From positions 1-8,928 of the forward strand of contig DEYM01000006.1 in NCBI GenBank assembly GCA_002364555.1: a DNA stretch of 8,928 nt, in the 5' to 3' direction. Each line of letters starts with the position of its first letter. Position 1 is the first letter of the stretch. A program made the position numbers and the translations under genes. The stretch is from Phycisphaerales bacterium UBA3158. Lineage in GTDB: Bacteria; Planctomycetota; Phycisphaerae; Phycisphaerales; SM1A02. The notes under the pieces were generated by a model that had not been told where the DNA came from, ran no database searches, and was given only the letters and a program-made list of their open reading frames with translations. Shown piece after piece: positions 6,260 through 8,928 of this stretch.

Positions 6260-7966
6260 ATGACCCAGTATCCACCACCAAATGATTATGTTCCCGTAAC
6301 CCTTGATGCCTCCAACTGGGAGGTGCTGGCGCCTCTCTACAAGGGTCTCTTGGAACGCCCGTTGAGCTGTGCAGGCTGTCTGGAATCACTGCTTGTCGAT
6401 CGCAGCGAACTCGATGCCGCGGCCAGTGAATCCGCAGCCAGTCTCTACATAGACATGACCTGCCATACGGATGACGAATCGATCACCAGTAGATATCTCG
6501 ATCATGTCCGGGAAGTCCAGCCGAATCTGAAGGAGGCGGGATTCCAGCTTGACCGACGAATCGTCCAATCCCCCTATGTCGATGACCTCGACAAGGATCG
6601 CTATGGAGTTCTCATCAGGAACATGGAAGCGGACGTGAACCTCTTCCGAGAGGAGAACATTCCCATCCAGACCAAGGACACCGAGCTTGGAACCAAGTTC
6701 GATGAGATATGTGGTGCCATGTCCGTCGAGTTCCAGGGTGAGGAATACACGATGCCCCAGATGGGCAAGTTTCTCCTGAAGGACGATCGTTCAATACGAG
6801 AAGGTGCGTGGGCGGCCAGTCTCAACCGGCGATACCACGATCATGAGGCGATCGACACGATCTACGACGAGATGATCGAGATCCGGAATCGGATGGCGCT
6901 CAATGCCGATTGCGAGGATTTCCGGGACTACATGTTCAAGGCCATGCATCGGTTCGACTACACCCCCGCGGATTGCGAATCCTTCCATCAGGGTGTCGAG
7001 AAGGTCTGTGTTCCCCTGCAGCATGCGGGAAACCGAGAACGCAAGGCGGCGCTCGACGTGACATCCCTTCGACCATGGGATCTCGAAGTCGACGCGAAGG
7101 GTCGAACTCCGTTGATCCCCTTCAAGGATGATGCCGAACTGGTCACAAAGACCTCCGGTCTCTTCCATCGAATGGATTCCGGTCTGGGCGAGATGTTCGA
7201 CAGGCTTCGTGGAGGCGGCTGTCTTGATCTGGAAAGTCGCAAGGGCAAGGCGCCCGGTGGCTATCAGTACAACCGCGACCGGACTCGTGTCCCGTTCATA
7301 TTCATGAATGCAGCCGGTCTCCAGCGTGATGTCGAGACGATGATTCACGAGGCCGGGCATGCGTTCCATTCCATGCTCAGTGAAGATGAGCCACTTCTGT
7401 CCTATCGCCATTCGCCAATCGAATTCGCCGAAGTGGCATCGATGAGCATGGAGCTTCTGGCACATCCGTTCCTCGACGAGTTCTACTCCGAGGAGGAAGC
7501 CAATCGCGCTCGACGTCAGCATCTGGAGGGCGTTGTGAATTCGCTCTGCTGGATCGCGACGATCGATGCCTACCAGCACTGGATCTACACCCATCCGAAC
7601 CACGACCGTGACCAGCGGGACATCTACTGGCTGGAGCTGCACGCACGCTTCGGTCCCGATGTCGACTGGTCGGGTTACGAGGCCCAGCGAGCCAAGTTCT
7701 GGCAGAAGCAGCTGCATCTGTTCGGTGTCCCCTTCTACTACATCGAGTACGGAATCGCGCAGCTTGGCGCGCTTCAGCTGTGGGGTCAGTACCGCCGCGA
7801 TCCCGAGAAGGCGCTAGCCAACTATCGAAAAGCGATGACGCTTGGTGGATCACGAACCCTTCCGGAACTCTTCAAGGCGGCCGAACTTCGATTCGATTTC
7901 GGTCCTGGAACCATGACGTTGCTGATGCAGGATGTGCAGGAGGCGTTGGCGGAACTGCCGGCCTGA
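6260..7966 (+). CDS. M3-family zinc metallopeptidase (oligoendopeptidase F-like)
   Basis: The protein is 568 residues from the ATG at 6260, or 573 from 6245; the positions below use the longer numbering. The zinc-binding HEAGH is at 368-372, with catalytic E369. The third ligand should be E396 in EFAEVAS, 24 residues after the second His, as in the M3 clan. Other hallmarks are SRKGKAPGGY (331-340), which matches the 'RKGKxxGA' strand before the active site, and FYYIEYGIAQLGALQLW (497-513) near the C-terminus. The family has a mostly helical fold with a deep channel that admits short peptides only, so the expected role is cytosolic hydrolysis of oligopeptides. No signal peptide or membrane helix is visible. 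Length is close to oligoendopeptidase F (about 600). It lies 44 bp after ispE and 6 bp before the decarboxylase gene, suggesting cotranscription. Substrate preference cannot be read from the sequence. Confidence 0.93.
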   Translation: MTQYPPPNDYVPVTLDASNWEVLAPLYKGLLERPLSCAGCLESLLVDRSELDAAASESAASLYIDMTCHTDDESITSRYLDHVREVQPNLKEAGFQLDRRIVQSPYVDDLDKDRYGVLIRNMEADVNLFREENIPIQTKDTELGTKFDEICGAMSVEFQGEEYTMPQMGKFLLKDDRSIREGAWAASLNRRYHDHEAIDTIYDEMIEIRNRMALNADCEDFRDYMFKAMHRFDYTPADCESFHQGVEKVCVPLQHAGNRERKAALDVTSLRPWDLEVDAKGRTPLIPFKDDAELVTKTSGLFHRMDSGLGEMFDRLRGGGCLDLESRKGKAPGGYQYNRDRTRVPFIFMNAAGLQRDVETMIHEAGHAFHSMLSEDEPLLSYRHSPIEFAEVASMSMELLAHPFLDEFYSEEEANRARRQHLEGVVNSLCWIATIDAYQHWIYTHPNHDRDQRDIYWLELHARFGPDVDWSGYEAQRAKFWQKQLHLFGVPFYYIEYGIAQLGALQLWGQYRRDPEKALANYRKAMTLGGSRTLPELFKAAELRFDFGPGTMTLLMQDVQEALAELPA

Positions 7967-7972
7967 TCACAA

Positions 7973-8928
7973 ATGACCGATATCCCACATATGGATCCCG
8001 AGTCGTTCAGGCGTCATGGTCATGAAGTCATCGACTGGCTGGCTGACTATCTGTCCGATGTCGAATCCCTGCCCGTGATGTCGTCGGTCCAGCCCGGTGA
8101 TGTATCCGGAAAGATTCCATCGCATCCTCCGGAATCAGGTGAGGCATTCAGCAGCATCATGTCCGATCTCGATCGGATCGTGATGCCCGGTATCACCCAC
8201 TGGCAGTCGCCCAACTGGTTTTCCTACTTTCCGTCGAACTCCTCCGGTCCATCGATTCTGGCCGATCTCGTCTCCAGTGGGCTTGGTGTGCAGGGCATGC
8301 TGTGGTCCACCAGTCCAGCGTGCACCGAAATCGAAACGCGGATGCTCGATTGGATGGCGGAACTCCTGGGTCTGGGCGATCGATTCCTGTCGACGGGAAC
8401 AGGTGGCGGTGTCATCCAGGACACGGCCAGTTCGGCGGGGGTCTGCGCCATGATCGCGGCCAGGGATCGGGCGACCGGTGGCGTATCGTCCTCCGAGGGT
8501 GGATCGGGTCATGGAACACTCGTCGCCTATACGTCCACACAGGCCCATTCCAGTATCGAGAAGGCAGCGGGCATCATCGGCATCGGCCGAAGGAACCTCC
8601 GATTGATCGATGTCGATGAGACATTCGCCATGTGTCCCGAGTCGCTTCGCAAGGCGATCGAGGCGGATCTGGCAGCAGGCCTCCGTCCCTTCTTCGTCAG
8701 TACGACGATCGGAACGACTGCTTCCGGGGCGTTCGATCCGCTCGAACAGATCCGCGACATCTGTCATGAGCATGGCTTGTGGTTCCACGTCGATGCGGCC
8801 ATGTTCGGAACAGCGGCCTGCTGCGAGGAATTCAGATGGATTCAGACAGGATGCCAGGACGCCGACAGCTACACGATGAATCCCCACAAGTGGATGCTCG
8901 TGAACTTCGACTGCAACTGTCTCTGGGT
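7973..8928 (+). CDS. Group II PLP-dependent amino acid decarboxylase, AADC-like (3' end outside window)
   Basis: The frame is open from the ATG at 7973 to the window edge, giving 318 residues of an expected 470-480. It matches the aromatic-L-amino-acid decarboxylase family. There is an N-terminal helix (FRRHGHEVIDWLADYL, 12-27), then NWFSYFPSNSSGPSILAD (81-98), then GMLWSTSPACTEIE (108-121). Cofactor motifs follow: TQAHSSIEKA (189-198, H192 stacks on PLP), FHVDAA (271-276, D274 pairs with the pyridine nitrogen) and MNPHKW (302-307, Schiff-base K306). The likely reaction is decarboxylation of an aromatic L-amino acid to its amine, but some relatives are aldehyde synthases or prefer other amino acids. 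The deciding flexible loop lies past the edge. It starts 6 bp after the peptidase stop with no own Shine-Dalgarno, suggesting translational coupling. The ATG at 7991 (Met7, MDPESF) is an alternative start. Confidence 0.92.
   Translation, partial: MTDIPHMDPESFRRHGHEVIDWLADYLSDVESLPVMSSVQPGDVSGKIPSHPPESGEAFSSIMSDLDRIVMPGITHWQSPNWFSYFPSNSSGPSILADLVSSGLGVQGMLWSTSPACTEIETRMLDWMAELLGLGDRFLSTGTGGGVIQDTASSAGVCAMIAARDRATGGVSSSEGGSGHGTLVAYTSTQAHSSIEKAAGIIGIGRRNLRLIDVDETFAMCPESLRKAIEADLAAGLRPFFVSTTIGTTASGAFDPLEQIRDICHEHGLWFHVDAAMFGTAACCEEFRWIQTGCQDADSYTMNPHKWMLVNFDCNCLW

Noticed and set aside
6791..7717. A 308-codon minus-strand open frame inside the M3 peptidase gene.
   Set aside because: The sense strand has all peptidase motifs across this span. 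Long antisense frames are expected with this codon bias, and the antisense protein shows no recognisable domain.
8135..8887. A 250-codon minus-strand open frame opposite the decarboxylase gene.
   Set aside because: The plus strand encodes intact PLP-enzyme motifs throughout, so the antisense frame is a shadow.
1..8928. Many GATC-, CGAT- and TCGA-containing words throughout the window.
   Set aside because: They are spread evenly through all genes on both strands and are explained by frequent Asp, Ile, Arg and Ser codons (GAT, ATC, CGA, TCG). No cluster suggests an origin or a methylation-controlled site.

Overview
The window reads as an ordinary stretch of a moderately GC-rich bacterial chromosome, most likely from the Planctomycetota and perhaps the Phycisphaerae. 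The main reason is a pair of large membrane-anchored Ser/Thr kinases with C-terminal TPR arrays, an architecture very common in that phylum. Weak or missing Shine-Dalgarno sequences at most starts also fit. This assignment is inference; there is no rRNA or other marker in the window.

Layout. Positions 1-417 (+) hold the C-terminal part of a NIF3/YbgI-family metal-binding protein. It converges on a three-gene leftward block. In transcription order this is a YbjQ-family small protein (5245-4910), a 762-residue kinase-TPR protein (4843-2555) and a shorter paralogue of 669 residues (2479-470). Gaps of 66 and 75 bp would allow one operon, although the first kinase may also have its own promoter. 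From a 61-bp divergent spacer a rightward block starts: ispE (5307-6215), an M3-family zinc oligopeptidase (6260-7966) and, 6 bp later, a group II PLP-dependent amino acid decarboxylase (7973 to the window edge). The decarboxylase is cut off by the window edge.

How the genes may work together. The two kinases probably act as membrane signalling proteins: a cytoplasmic kinase domain, one transmembrane helix, then a TPR domain for protein contacts. They look like an old tandem duplication, one copy having about two fewer TPR units. IspE is a housekeeping enzyme of the MEP isoprenoid pathway. The peptidase and decarboxylase could form a small peptide-to-amino-acid-to-amine catabolic pair, but only their tight spacing supports that link.

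No tRNA, rRNA, CRISPR array, insertion sequence, phage gene or convincing factor-independent terminator was seen. No stretch longer than 300 bp lacks a gene. I did not find a clearly new system. The points most worth a second look are the kinase pair with its shared C-terminal tail, the exact 42-residue repeat period in the longer kinase, and a Met in place of a substrate-stacking Tyr in IspE.
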